Assembly: GCF_024808255.1 (NCBI RefSeq)
Contig: NZ_JANTYS010000018.1
Location: forward strand, 1-64,000
Direction of reading: 5' to 3'
Length of the DNA: 64,000 nt
DNA from: Mucilaginibacter dorajii
Lineage (GTDB): Bacteria > Bacteroidota > Bacteroidia > Sphingobacteriales > Sphingobacteriaceae
A model generated the notes under the pieces. The model was not told where the DNA came from and did not search any database. It saw only the letters and a program-made list of their open reading frames with translations. The position numbers were made by a program, and so were the translations under genes. Position 1 is the stretch's first letter; the number at the start of each line of letters is the position of its first letter. Below are positions 43,724 through 51,893 of this stretch, in pieces.

Positions 43724-44551
43724 TTATGCAACATGCACCAATTCGTCGTTGGTAATTTCGTCGTAAAAATTGTAATAATTTTCGAAATCTGCGGTAGAAT
43801 CAAATTCCAAAACCGATTTATTGCTGTTTTTAACATTATTTAACACATCTGCGTCGATATTCTCGCTGCCCAAAACAATCCCGTCTGAGTATTGTATTGC
43901 ACCTGCATAAAGCGCAGTATTAGTACCTTCTTTGTAAGCGTCAACGTGCTCTTCAGTCATATTGCTCATGATTGCTTTTTGAGCAAACTCAGCATCTAAC
44001 TTATCCTTAAAATCATTCTCGTAAATGGAGTAAATGATTTTTGAATGTTTGAAAGTTGGATCGTCTTTGTAAGTAGTTTTCAGGTATGCAGGCACCAAAG
44101 CACTCATCCAACCGTGGCAGTGAATGATATCAGGAGCCCAGCCCAGCTTTTTCACAGTTTCTAATGCGCCTTTGCAAAAGAAAATCATTCTCTCATCATT
44201 GTCGGCATAAAATTTACCGTCCTTATCACCAAACACATGTTTACGCTGAAAATATTCTTCATTATCTAAAAAATATACTTGCATACGTGCTGCGGGGATA
44301 GATGCTACCTTGATGATCAGCGGGTTATCATTATCGTTGATAATAATATTCATACCCGATAAACGGATAACTTCATGAAGGCGGTTCCTGCGCTCATTAA
44401 TATTGCCAAAACGCGGCATAAGAATCCGGATCTCGAATCCCTTCTCCTGCATTGCCTGCGGGAGTTGGCGTGTTATTTCAGCAATTTTTGTGAGTTCAAG
44501 GAAAGGAGACATTTCATGAGTTACAAACAATAGCTTAGATTTACCCATCAC
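43724..44551 (-). CDS. Glycogen/starch synthase-like protein, N-terminal (GT5) domain only
   Basis: 275 residues corresponding to the starch-synthase catalytic N-terminal Rossmann domain: LLFVTHEMSPFLELTKIAEITRQLPQAM replaces the usual KxGGL start, ILMPRFGNINERRNRLHEV, YFLDNEEYFQRKHVFGDKDGKFYADNDERMIFFCKGALE and PDIIHCHGWMSALVPAYLKT. The glycosyltransferase-B C-terminal half is absent, and the normal KTGGL ADP-glucose motif reads ELTKIAE, so catalysis in the usual sense is doubtful. The protein is intact rather than truncated by mutation, since downstream sequence moves straight into DUF4270. It is divergent from panC. Confidence 0.82.
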   Translation of the reverse strand: MMGKSKLLFVTHEMSPFLELTKIAEITRQLPQAMQEKGFEIRILMPRFGNINERRNRLHEVIRLSGMNIIINDNDNPLIIKVASIPAARMQVYFLDNEEYFQRKHVFGDKDGKFYADNDERMIFFCKGALETVKKLGWAPDIIHCHGWMSALVPAYLKTTYKDDPTFKHSKIIYSIYENDFKDKLDAEFAQKAIMSNMTEEHVDAYKEGTNTALYAGAIQYSDGIVLGSENIDADVLNNVKNSNKSVLEFDSTADFENYYNFYDEITNDELVHVA

Positions 44552-44597
44552 TTAATCAGTATTAAAAATATGTAAGAAGTCAAAAAATTTGAGTTTG

Positions 44598-44628
44598 CAA
44601 ATATAATCATTATTATATGAACTGTCAA
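44598..44628 (-). promoter_or_regulatory. Bacteroidota sigma-A promoter of the glycogen-synthase-like gene
   Basis: Minus strand: TTG at 44628-44626, 20 bases, TATATTTG at 44605-44598. This is one of the best matches in the window, about 47 bases before the ATG. Confidence 0.72.
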
Positions 44629-44702
44629 CGAATTGTGCAAGTAACTTTTGGTATTTTTTGCGTAAATGCACACCTTTGCCGAATTTAGTAATTGTTATTA
44701 CA

Positions 44703-45533
44703 TTGAAGATATTTACCACCCGGCAAGAAGTAGCCCAGTATTTTACCCATAAAACAGGCAAAACCGTTGGTTTTGTGGCAACTATGGGCGCGTTGCATAA
44801 TGGCCATATATCGTTAATAAAGCAGGCGCAGCAGGTTTGCGATGAAGTTGTGTGCAGCATTTTTGTAAACCCCACCCAGTTTAACGACCCCAAAGACCTT
44901 GAAAAATACCCCCGGCCAATAGCTACAGATATAGCTATGCTGGAGCAGGCCGGCTGCGATATTTTGTTTAATCCGCTGGTGAGCGAAATGTATGATGATA
45001 ATGAGAAATGGCATTTAAACATAGGCGAGCTGGAGCATTTATTGGAGGGCAAGTTCCGCCCCGGTCATTACCAGGGGGTAATGCAGGTGGTAAACAAACT
45101 GTTTAACATCATCAAACCTGATGTGGCATTTTTTGGCCAAAAAGATTACCAGCAATTTATGGTGATCAGCAAAATGGTTGAACTGATGCAGATGCCGGTA
45201 AAGCTAATCATGTGCCCTATTGAGCGGGAAACCGATGGCCTGGCCATGAGCTCGCGCAATGTACATTTAACCGCCGATGACAGACAGCATGCCCTTATCC
45301 TATCCAAAACATTAAGCTGGGTTAAAGCCAATTTTAACTCTGATAACATCCCACAACTGCAACAGCAAGCCGAAGCTATGATCAATACCGAACCCGGCAT
45401 AGTGCTTGAGTATTTTGAAATTGTTGATGGCGATACCCTATTCCCCGCCACTCATCAAACCCAAAAAGTTGTTGCCCTTGTAGCCGCCCGCGCGGGTAAA
45501 ACAAGATTGATTGATAATATGTTGATAGTGTAA
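44703..45533 (+). CDS. panC: Pantothenate synthetase
   Basis: 276 residues from a TTG start at 44703 (LKIFTTRQEVAQYF), which aligns with the usual start of PanC; a TTG further upstream at 44658 would add 15 unlikely residues, and no ATG fits. HIGH-type motif MGALHNGHISLIKQA, then VNPTQFNDPKDLEKYPRP, GHYQGVMQVVNKLFNIIKPDVAFFGQKDYQQ and the KMS-like IERETDGLAMSSRNVHLT. The enzyme condenses pantoate and beta-alanine using ATP. panD, which makes the beta-alanine, is 200 bases downstream on the same strand. Confidence 0.95.
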   Translation: MKIFTTRQEVAQYFTHKTGKTVGFVATMGALHNGHISLIKQAQQVCDEVVCSIFVNPTQFNDPKDLEKYPRPIATDIAMLEQAGCDILFNPLVSEMYDDNEKWHLNIGELEHLLEGKFRPGHYQGVMQVVNKLFNIIKPDVAFFGQKDYQQFMVISKMVELMQMPVKLIMCPIERETDGLAMSSRNVHLTADDRQHALILSKTLSWVKANFNSDNIPQLQQQAEAMINTEPGIVLEYFEIVDGDTLFPATHQTQKVVALVAARAGKTRLIDNMLIV

Positions 45534-45712
45534 GAGTTGATGGTTCATAGATCATGGTTCATAGTTGATAGATCATGGTAAAATTCCAACATTTAGAATC
45601 CGACACCTTCCGGCTATGATCTATGAACCATCAACTATGAACTTCTACATTGAACTGTAAAACTTTACAGCCATGATCTATGAACCATCAACTATGAACT
45701 TTTTCCCCGATA
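45534..45712. repeat. Stop-abutting word palindrome (GTTCATAGATCATGG word)
   Basis: Immediately after the panC TAA come GAGTTGATGGTTCATAGATC, ATGGTTCATAGTTGATAGATC and ATGG. The inverse words (CTATGATCTATGAACCATC, AACTATGAAC) occur twice on the other side, ending just before the panD promoter. The mirrored arms could form a cruciform or strong RNA hairpin between panC and panD. Confidence 0.8.
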
Positions 45713-45721
45713 ATTTATTTA

Positions 45722-45729
45722 TAACTTTG
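45722..45729 (+). promoter_or_regulatory. TAnnTTTG box of panD, leaderless context
   Basis: TAACTTTG is followed by CACC and the ATG at 45734, so the likely start point falls at or beside the start codon. The upstream region is the word palindrome, with no clear TTG at the standard spacing. Confidence 0.5.
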
Positions 45730-45733
45730 CACC

Positions 45734-46084
45734 ATGATTATTGAGATATTGAAGTCCAAAATTCACAGGGTGAAGGTAACGCAGGCAGAGCTGAATTACG
45801 TGGGCAGTATTACAATTGATGAAGACCTTATTGAGGCAGCTAATATTATCCCCAACGAGAAGGTACAAATAGTAAACAATAATAACGGTGCCCGTTTTGA
45901 AACCTATGTTATAAAAGGCGAGCGCGGCAGCGGTACAGTTTGCTTAAACGGCGCTACCGCAAGGCTGGCCCAGGTTGGCGATATTGTGATCATTATGTCA
46001 TACGCGTACATGGAGACCGACGAGGCCCGCGCTTATGAACCTATCCTGATATTCCCTGATGCCGATAATAAACTGATTAGGTAA
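45734..46084 (+). CDS. panD: Aspartate 1-decarboxylase
   Basis: 116 residues, pyruvoyl-dependent. The self-cleavage site is the Gly24-Ser25 pair in ELNYVGSITIDEDL; Ser25 becomes the pyruvoyl group. Lys9 (KSKIHRVKVTQA), the Arg in GARFETYVIKGERGSGTVCLNGATARLAQVGD and Asn72-type residues match the family. It converts aspartate to beta-alanine for PanC. A terminator follows 30 bases downstream. Confidence 0.95.
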   Translation: MIIEILKSKIHRVKVTQAELNYVGSITIDEDLIEAANIIPNEKVQIVNNNNGARFETYVIKGERGSGTVCLNGATARLAQVGDIVIIMSYAYMETDEARAYEPILIFPDADNKLIR

Positions 46085-46114
46085 TAACACCCATTTTATT
46101 AAAAAATTTATTGA

Positions 46115-46143
46115 CAGCGGCTTAAAAAGAGCCGCTTTTTTTA
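46115..46143 (+). terminator. Intrinsic terminator after panD
   Basis: AGCGGCT pairs with AGCCGCT across a TAAAAAG loop and is followed by seven T residues. Confidence 0.85.
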
Positions 46144-46251
46144 TTTGTTATTTTACCGGGTTACCACCGCCCTCCTGCTTAACAATTAAATAACGTTACC
46201 CTAACGTTTAATAAAGTAATTTAGGACCGTTATAATGCCCCTCCTTTATCA

Positions 46252-47214
46252 ATGAAACTACCTTTAACCTTTGTTTTACTTTTTTTAGCATCGCTTTGCT
46301 TTGCCCAACGCCAAAATGTTTATTTTCTGAAAAATAACGGCAAACATGTTGAAGTACGCGATAGCGCAGACTATATCAGGATAGTACGCGAGCCTGATTC
46401 GGGCTCGGTAAACTTTAATGTGTTTGAGTACTATCTTGATGGTAAAGTACAGATGCTTGGTAAATCATCGACGGTTGATCCGCTTACGCTTGAAGAGCAA
46501 TGTATCCGCTTTTTTAAAAATGGCGGCAAGAAAACAGCATCAACTTATAAAAAAGGCCTGCTTATCAATATCGAATATTACTACTTTCCCAACGGCAAAA
46601 TTTACCAGGCACTAACTTATCCTGATAATGGGCTGCTTTATAATGAGCTCGAAAACAATTTCCTGATTAACGAGTGCCGCGACTCAACCGGAACATCATT
46701 AGTAAGCGAGGGAAACGGACACTATATAGGCTATGATGAAGATTTTAAAAAAATTACCGAACAGGGCGATGTAAAAAACGGCAAACGAGAAGGCGTTTGG
46801 CAAGGACGCAATGATAATCGTCATACTTCATTTGAAGAAACCTATAATAACGGAATACTCGTTACAGGCTTTGCCAAACTTGACGATGGTAAAACTGTAA
46901 ACTACACGAAAGCACGAAGCGTGGCACCGCAGTTTAGAGGCGGACTTGACGGTTTTGCAAGATATCTTTCAAACAATATTCAATATCCTGATATTGCCCG
47001 TGAAAACAACATCCAGGGCAAGGTTGTATTAAGTTTTGTGGTAGAAAAAGATGGGCGTATAACAGAAATAAAGGTAACAAAGTCTGTTGTTCCAGTTATT
47101 GACCAGGAGGCTGTCAGGGTGTTAAATAACTCACCTAAATGGGTTCCTGGAACAATGTATGGGTCGCCGGTAAGGGTGCAGTATTCGGTGCCTGTAAGCT
47201 TCGCTTTAAATTAA
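46252..47214 (+). CDS. TonB family protein with MORN-like repeats
   Basis: 320 residues with a signal peptide (residues 1-18, ending LCFA). Residues about 30-210 have antitoxin YwqK/MORN-type repeats (NGKIYQALTYPDNG, VKNGKREGVWQGRNDN, YNNGILVTGFAKL). The C-terminal TonB domain (about 225-320) contains GKVVLSFVVEKDGRITEIKVTKSVVPVIDQEAVRVLNNSPKWVPGTMYGSPVRVQYSVPVSF. There is no N-terminal transmembrane anchor other than the signal sequence and no exbBD next to it. Its role may be a periplasmic TonB-like domain protein rather than a classical energy transducer. Confidence 0.85.
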   Translation: MKLPLTFVLLFLASLCFAQRQNVYFLKNNGKHVEVRDSADYIRIVREPDSGSVNFNVFEYYLDGKVQMLGKSSTVDPLTLEEQCIRFFKNGGKKTASTYKKGLLINIEYYYFPNGKIYQALTYPDNGLLYNELENNFLINECRDSTGTSLVSEGNGHYIGYDEDFKKITEQGDVKNGKREGVWQGRNDNRHTSFEETYNNGILVTGFAKLDDGKTVNYTKARSVAPQFRGGLDGFARYLSNNIQYPDIARENNIQGKVVLSFVVEKDGRITEIKVTKSVVPVIDQEAVRVLNNSPKWVPGTMYGSPVRVQYSVPVSFALN

Positions 47215-47218
47215 TTAC

Positions 47219-47746
47219 TTAACGCTCCCTCGGCTCGGCACCAATGCTAAGTGATAATTTCAGGTTGACGTCAATATCTACACCTTTGCGCAGCAGGTAA
47301 ACCATACGGATGCGTACCCCAGGCTCCCTTACTATCTCATCTAAAAAGTGCGAGTTATCAATATCCAACACAACGCTGTTACCAGAGTTTGCCGCAATAT
47401 CTTTACGAATGGCCACCAACACCTCATCGCTGCCATCGGCCTTAGCCATATAAACCCGCAGGGCCGATATATTACCTATGTTATAATTTGAAGGATCTTT
47501 TGACTGCAATTTGGCCGATATGATACGTACCTCGCTAATCTGATTGGCGTTGTTGCCATCCTTGGTAAAATCCTGATCGTAACTATTACCGGTGCTTATC
47601 ACTGTGTGCGGTTCGCCTATCTTTGTATTCGCCATAATCACAAGATCGGCCGTATAAGGAAACGTCGATTTCATGATAGACTGCAGCATACCACAGCTTC
47701 CCAAAAGCAGCATAGCAGCAAGCAGAAAAAATACAGGTTTCTTCAT
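47219..47746 (-). CDS. Hypothetical lipoprotein
   Basis: 175 or 176 residues (two adjacent ATG codons at 47749 and 47746). The lipobox LLLGSCGML puts a lipidated Cys near residue 20. The rest is a beta-rich domain (ADLVIMANTKIGEPHTVISTG, VRIISAKLQSKDPSNYNIGNISALRVYMA, VLDIDNSHFLDEIVREPGVRIRMVYLLRK). I do not recognise a family. It converges on the TonB-family gene with only 4 bases between stop codons. Confidence 0.7.
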   Translation of the reverse strand: MKKPVFFLLAAMLLLGSCGMLQSIMKSTFPYTADLVIMANTKIGEPHTVISTGNSYDQDFTKDGNNANQISEVRIISAKLQSKDPSNYNIGNISALRVYMAKADGSDEVLVAIRKDIAANSGNSVVLDIDNSHFLDEIVREPGVRIRMVYLLRKGVDIDVNLKLSLSIGAEPRER

Positions 47747-47858
47747 CATAGTTTATTGCTGTAAGGTAATTGTACTATATTACAATTACAAGTTTAATTG
47801 GTTTTCATGTGCTTTACACCGCATAAATATATTAAGATTTTATGGAAACAAATAGTTC

Positions 47859-47974
47859 TACAAACAGGTTGCCGCTATGCGGCAGATTTGCACAATGAAA
47901 CAGCCATTTTTATCAACATTAAATCATGTTAAAAACCAGGGCTTTAATTGCCGCATAGCGGCTACCCATTTGTA
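47859..47974. repeat. Palindromic repeat of the GCCGCTATGCGGC family
   Basis: CTACAAACAGGTTGCCGCTA at 47858-47877 is matched in inverse on the right at 47947-47974. The core CGCTATGCGGCA and outer TACAAATAGGT-type ends equal the inner arms at 27518-27586. The 483-base gap before carB otherwise holds the promoter at 48095-48120 and a small CCCGAC/GTCGGG hairpin at about 48123-48141. Confidence 0.7.
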
Positions 47975-48094
47975 AATCCACGAAACTTTACAACATCGTG
48001 CGGATTTGACACCGAGAAGGAGCTAAAACTCTCCGAAATGCTAAAATTTAAGGACGTACATAAAATATAAACATTTATTGAAAAAAAAGATTAA

Positions 48095-48120
48095 TTGTGT
48101 CCTTCAAAACTCTATCTTTG
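48095..48120 (+). promoter_or_regulatory. Candidate promoter of carB
   Basis: TATCTTTG at 48113-48120 followed by CACCCC is a perfect TAnnTTTG box. The upstream TTG at 48095 is at a 15-base rather than 20-base spacing. A CCCGAC hairpin lies in the leader (about 48123-48141). Confidence 0.55.
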
Positions 48121-48177
48121 CACCCCGACACTGAGGTCGGGATTTCTCGCCTTCAGTGCATAGGAAAAATCGTTTAA

Positions 48178-48228
48178 AGGAGACAAAATCCTTTAACTTT
48201 TGACTTAGAACTTTTGACTTAAAAAAAG
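48178..48228. repeat. Word repeat in the carB leader
   Basis: The words ACTTTTGACTTAGA and ACTTTTGACTTAAA stand directly in front of the carB ATG at 48233. The pattern is like the other word elements but on the 5' side and not mirrored. Confidence 0.45.
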
Positions 48229-48232
48229 CCCT

Positions 48233-51049
48233 ATGCCCAAAGATAATTCCATCAAATCCGTTCTGATAATTGGCTCAGGCCCCATCATTATTGGCCAGGC
48301 CTGCGAATTTGATTACGCCGGCTCGCAAGCCGCCCTTTCCCTTAAAGAAGAAGGTATTACCGTATCCATCATTAACAGTAACCCCGCCACCATCATGACG
48401 GATAAAGTTATTGGCGATCATGTGTATCTGCTGCCTTTAACCACTGCAAGTATCGAACAGATACTTAACGAGCAAAAAATTGACGCCGTATTACCTACCA
48501 TGGGTGGCCAAACCGCGCTTAACCTTTGTATTGAGGCAGCAGAGCAAGGCATATGGGAAAAGTACGGTGTTAAAATTGTTGGTGTTGACATTGCGGCCAT
48601 CGAAAAAACCGAAAACCGGGAAGCTTTTCGCCAGTTAATGGTTGATATTGGTGTAGGTGTTGCCAAATCAAAAATTGCAAACTCGTTCCTTGAAGGTAAA
48701 GAAGGCGCGCAGGAAATAGGTTTCCCGCTGGTTATTCGCCCAAGCTATACCCTTGGTGGTAAAGGTGCCGGTTTTGTACACAAAAAGGAAGATTTTGATG
48801 CCGCTTTAAGCAAAGGCTTACAGGCATCACCAACCCACGAGGTTTTGGTTGAACAGGCCGTTATAGGCTGGAAAGAATATGAGTTAGAGCTGTTGCGTGA
48901 TAATAACGATAACGTGATCATCATCTGCTCTATCGAAAACTTCGATCCGATGGGCATCCACACCGGCGACTCGATCACCGTGGCTCCGGCCATGACATTG
49001 AGCGACCGCTGCTACCAGGATATGCGTAACCAGGCTATCCGCATGATGCGCGCCATTGGTAACTTTGCCGGCGGCTGTAACGTACAGTTCTCGGTTAATC
49101 CCGCCGATGAATCTATCATCGCCATTGAAATTAACCCACGCGTTTCGCGCTCATCTGCCTTGGCATCAAAGGCAACCGGTTACCCAATTGCTAAAATTGC
49201 CGCCAAGCTGGCTATAGGTTACAACCTCGATGAAATAGAAAACCAGATCACCAAAACAACTTCGGCTTATTTTGAGCCTACATTGGATTATGTGATTGTG
49301 AAGATCCCCCGCTGGAACTTTGATAAATTTAAAGGTGCCAACCGCGAGCTTGGCCTGCAAATGAAATCGGTAGGCGAAGTTATGGGCATTGGCCGCAGCT
49401 TTATTGAAGCTTTGCAAAAAGCCTGTCAAAGTTTAGAGATCGGTCGTGCAGGTTTAGGTGCCGATGGCCGCCAGAGCCGCAACCTGGAAGAAATCATGTA
49501 CAGCCTGGAGCATCCAAGCTGGGACAGGTTATTCCATATTTATGATGCATTAAGCTTAGGCGTACCTATCGAATCGGTACGTAAAGTTACCAAGATCGAT
49601 CGCTGGTTCCTGAACCAGATTATGGATGTGGTTAACTTAGAGAACGAGCTACGCCGCTACTCACTGAACAACATCCCTGAAGATTTCCTGTTCACCCTTA
49701 AGCAAAAAGGCTTCTCAGATACCCAAATCGCTTATATATTAGGTAACGTTACCGAAGAGGATGTTTACCAGCGCCGCAAGGCCTTAGGCATCAACCGCGT
49801 TTATAAAATGGTTGATACCTGCGCTGCCGAGTTCCCTGCTAAAACCCCTTACTACTACTCTACTTACGAAGGCGAGAACGAATCTATCTGCTCCGATAAA
49901 AAGAAGATCATCGTATTAGGATCGGGCCCTAACCGTATTGGCCAGGGTATCGAATTTGATTACAGCTGTGTTCACGGCTTATTGGCCGCCAAAGAATCGG
50001 GCTTTGAAGCTATCATGGTTAACTGTAACCCCGAAACGGTATCAACCGACTTTAATATGGCCGATAAGCTATACTTTGAGCCGGTTTACTGGGAACATGT
50101 ACGCGAGATCATCGAACTGGAAAAACCTTACGGGGTAATTGTTCAGCTTGGTGGCCAAACGGCTTTAAAAATGGCCGAAAAGATGCATGAGCATGGCATC
50201 AGGATCATCGGTACGTCTTTCGACAACATGGATATTGCCGAAGATCGCGGCCGCTTTAGCGACTTGCTGAAAGAATTAGAAATCCCTTACCCTAAATATG
50301 GTGTTGCCGAAAGTGCCGAAGAAGCCCTTGAGGTTGCACATGAAGTAGGTTACCCGGTATTGGTTCGCCCAAGCTACGTGTTAGGTGGCCAGGGTATGAG
50401 CATTGTAATTAATGATGAAGACCTGGAGAAAGCCGTAGTTAGCTTGCTGAAAAACCTGCCCGGCAACCGTGTATTGATAGACCACTTCCTTGACCGTGCT
50501 GCCGAAGCCGAATCTGACTCAATCAGTGATGGCGACGATGTACACATTGTTGGTTTAATGGAACACATTGAACCCGCGGGTATCCACTCCGGCGATTCAT
50601 TCGCGGTATTGCCACCGTTTGATCTGTCGGACGATGTGATCAGCAAGATGGAAGAGTACACTGTAAAAATTGCCAAAGCATTAAACGTGCGTGGCCTGTT
50701 AAATATCCAGTTCGCTATCAAAAACGACCAGGTGTATGTGATTGAGGCTAACCCACGTGCATCACGTACGGTTCCTTTCATTGCAAAGGCTTATGATGTA
50801 CCTTACATTAACATAGCAGCTAAAGTGATGCTGGGTGTAAACAAGTTGAAAGACTTTACCATCGAGCGTAAACTATGGGGTTATGCCATCAAAGAACCGG
50901 TATTCTCCTTTGATAAATTCCCTGAAGTAAACAAGGAATTAGGTCCTGAAATGAAATCGACAGGCGAGGCTATCCGCTTCATTCCTAACCTGCAGGACCC
51001 TTATTTCCGTCACTTGTACAAAGAGAAATCAATGTACCTGAGCAGATAA
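48233..51049 (+). CDS. carB: Carbamoyl-phosphate synthase large subunit
   Basis: 938 residues. Two ATP-grasp halves are recognised by the paired N-terminal motifs (VLIIGSGPIIIGQACEFDYAG and VLGSGPNRIGQGIEFDYSC), VIRPSYTLGGKGAGF and VRPSYVLGGQGMSI, IEINPRVSRSSALASKATGYPIA and IEANPRASRTVPFIAKAYDVP. The protein stops at KEKSMYLSR, about 135 residues short of the E. coli protein, exactly where the C-terminal MGS-like allosteric domain would begin. It makes carbamoyl phosphate for pyrimidine and arginine synthesis; carA is not in this window. The stop is clean and no frame beyond continues the missing domain. Confidence 0.95.
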   Translation: MPKDNSIKSVLIIGSGPIIIGQACEFDYAGSQAALSLKEEGITVSIINSNPATIMTDKVIGDHVYLLPLTTASIEQILNEQKIDAVLPTMGGQTALNLCIEAAEQGIWEKYGVKIVGVDIAAIEKTENREAFRQLMVDIGVGVAKSKIANSFLEGKEGAQEIGFPLVIRPSYTLGGKGAGFVHKKEDFDAALSKGLQASPTHEVLVEQAVIGWKEYELELLRDNNDNVIIICSIENFDPMGIHTGDSITVAPAMTLSDRCYQDMRNQAIRMMRAIGNFAGGCNVQFSVNPADESIIAIEINPRVSRSSALASKATGYPIAKIAAKLAIGYNLDEIENQITKTTSAYFEPTLDYVIVKIPRWNFDKFKGANRELGLQMKSVGEVMGIGRSFIEALQKACQSLEIGRAGLGADGRQSRNLEEIMYSLEHPSWDRLFHIYDALSLGVPIESVRKVTKIDRWFLNQIMDVVNLENELRRYSLNNIPEDFLFTLKQKGFSDTQIAYILGNVTEEDVYQRRKALGINRVYKMVDTCAAEFPAKTPYYYSTYEGENESICSDKKKIIVLGSGPNRIGQGIEFDYSCVHGLLAAKESGFEAIMVNCNPETVSTDFNMADKLYFEPVYWEHVREIIELEKPYGVIVQLGGQTALKMAEKMHEHGIRIIGTSFDNMDIAEDRGRFSDLLKELEIPYPKYGVAESAEEALEVAHEVGYPVLVRPSYVLGGQGMSIVINDEDLEKAVVSLLKNLPGNRVLIDHFLDRAAEAESDSISDGDDVHIVGLMEHIEPAGIHSGDSFAVLPPFDLSDDVISKMEEYTVKIAKALNVRGLLNIQFAIKNDQVYVIEANPRASRTVPFIAKAYDVPYINIAAKVMLGVNKLKDFTIERKLWGYAIKEPVFSFDKFPEVNKELGPEMKSTGEAIRFIPNLQDPYFRHLYKEKSMYLSR

Positions 51050-51095
51050 TTAAAACATTAAATTACTATTTGTTGTAGTTTAAGGGCTAATAACA

Positions 51096-51122
51096 TTTGT
51101 CCCGACATAAGTCGGGACAAAT
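51096..51122 (+). terminator. Hairpin after carB (TTTGTCCCGAC / GTCGGGACAAA)
   Basis: A perfect 11-base stem with a small loop 46 bases after the carB stop and 26 bases before the probable start of the next gene. There is no T-run, so it may be a processing or attenuator structure. The CCCGAC core also occurs in the carB leader. Confidence 0.5.
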
Positions 51123-51147
51123 TATTGTTAAATTTAGTTTCTATAAT

Positions 51148-51837
51148 TTGAAAGTTAATTCAAATAACCAGGCCATCAACCTTAATAATGTTGATCCTGA
51201 GGATTTAGGTGAAGTTCTTGGAAAAATTGAAAAATCATTTAATATCAGTTTAGAAGATACATCTGTTAGAGAGGTTAAAACCTTTGGCAAGCTTTGCGAT
51301 ATTGTTGTTGAAAAAGTAAAACATGTAAACAACGAAAGCTGTACTACACAGCAGGCATTTTATAAGATCAGGAATGCCATTAACTCCACCGTTACCGCCC
51401 CAAGGGAAATGGTAAAACCCCAAACTAAGCTTGAGGACATCTTTCCCCGCGATAACCGTATTGTGGTTATCAACGAGATAGAAAGAGAAATGGGCTTTCA
51501 ACTTAACCTGCTGCAACCTAAACAGGGTGTTATAGCCACTTTTGCTTTTGTACTTATCGCTTCATTAGCTGGTTTCTTTTTTCAACCTGTGATGGCTGCT
51601 GTAGGTTTAATTGTTGCCCTTGCAGGTTTAGCACTTGCTGGCAGGTTTGGTAAAGAGCTAAAAGTAAAAACCCTTGGCGACCTGGCCGAAAAAGTTGCTA
51701 AAGAACATCATCTTAAATGCAAACGCGAGGCCGCAACCGTAAACCAGGCCGAAATAGCCAAAAAAATTAAAGACCTGTTTACCACCAATCTATACTTAGA
51801 ATCATCTGTTTTAACCCGCGATGCCAGGTTTAATTAA
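51148..51837 (+). CDS. Membrane protein with two acyl-carrier-protein-like domains lacking the Ser
   Basis: About 229 residues. No ATG exists at the N-terminus; the TTG at 51148 gives LKVNSNNQAINL, while a TTG at 51097 lies in the hairpin. Two stretches resemble carrier-protein helices: NLNNVDPEDLGEVLGKIEKSFNISLED... VKTFGKLCDIVVEKV and TKLEDIFPRDNRIVVINEIEREMGFQL... VKTLGDLAEKVAKEH. At the DSL position that carries phosphopantetheine they read DPED and RDNR, so no Ser is present. A two-helix membrane hairpin (VIATFAFVLIASLAGFFF and VMAAVGLIVALAGLALAG) is inserted into the second domain. Function unknown. Confidence 0.7.
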   Translation: MKVNSNNQAINLNNVDPEDLGEVLGKIEKSFNISLEDTSVREVKTFGKLCDIVVEKVKHVNNESCTTQQAFYKIRNAINSTVTAPREMVKPQTKLEDIFPRDNRIVVINEIEREMGFQLNLLQPKQGVIATFAFVLIASLAGFFFQPVMAAVGLIVALAGLALAGRFGKELKVKTLGDLAEKVAKEHHLKCKREAATVNQAEIAKKIKDLFTTNLYLESSVLTRDARFN

Positions 51838-51893
51838 CAAATAGTTAAAAAACATATAAATCCTTATTGTTAATTTGCATAAAAAAACACTTT

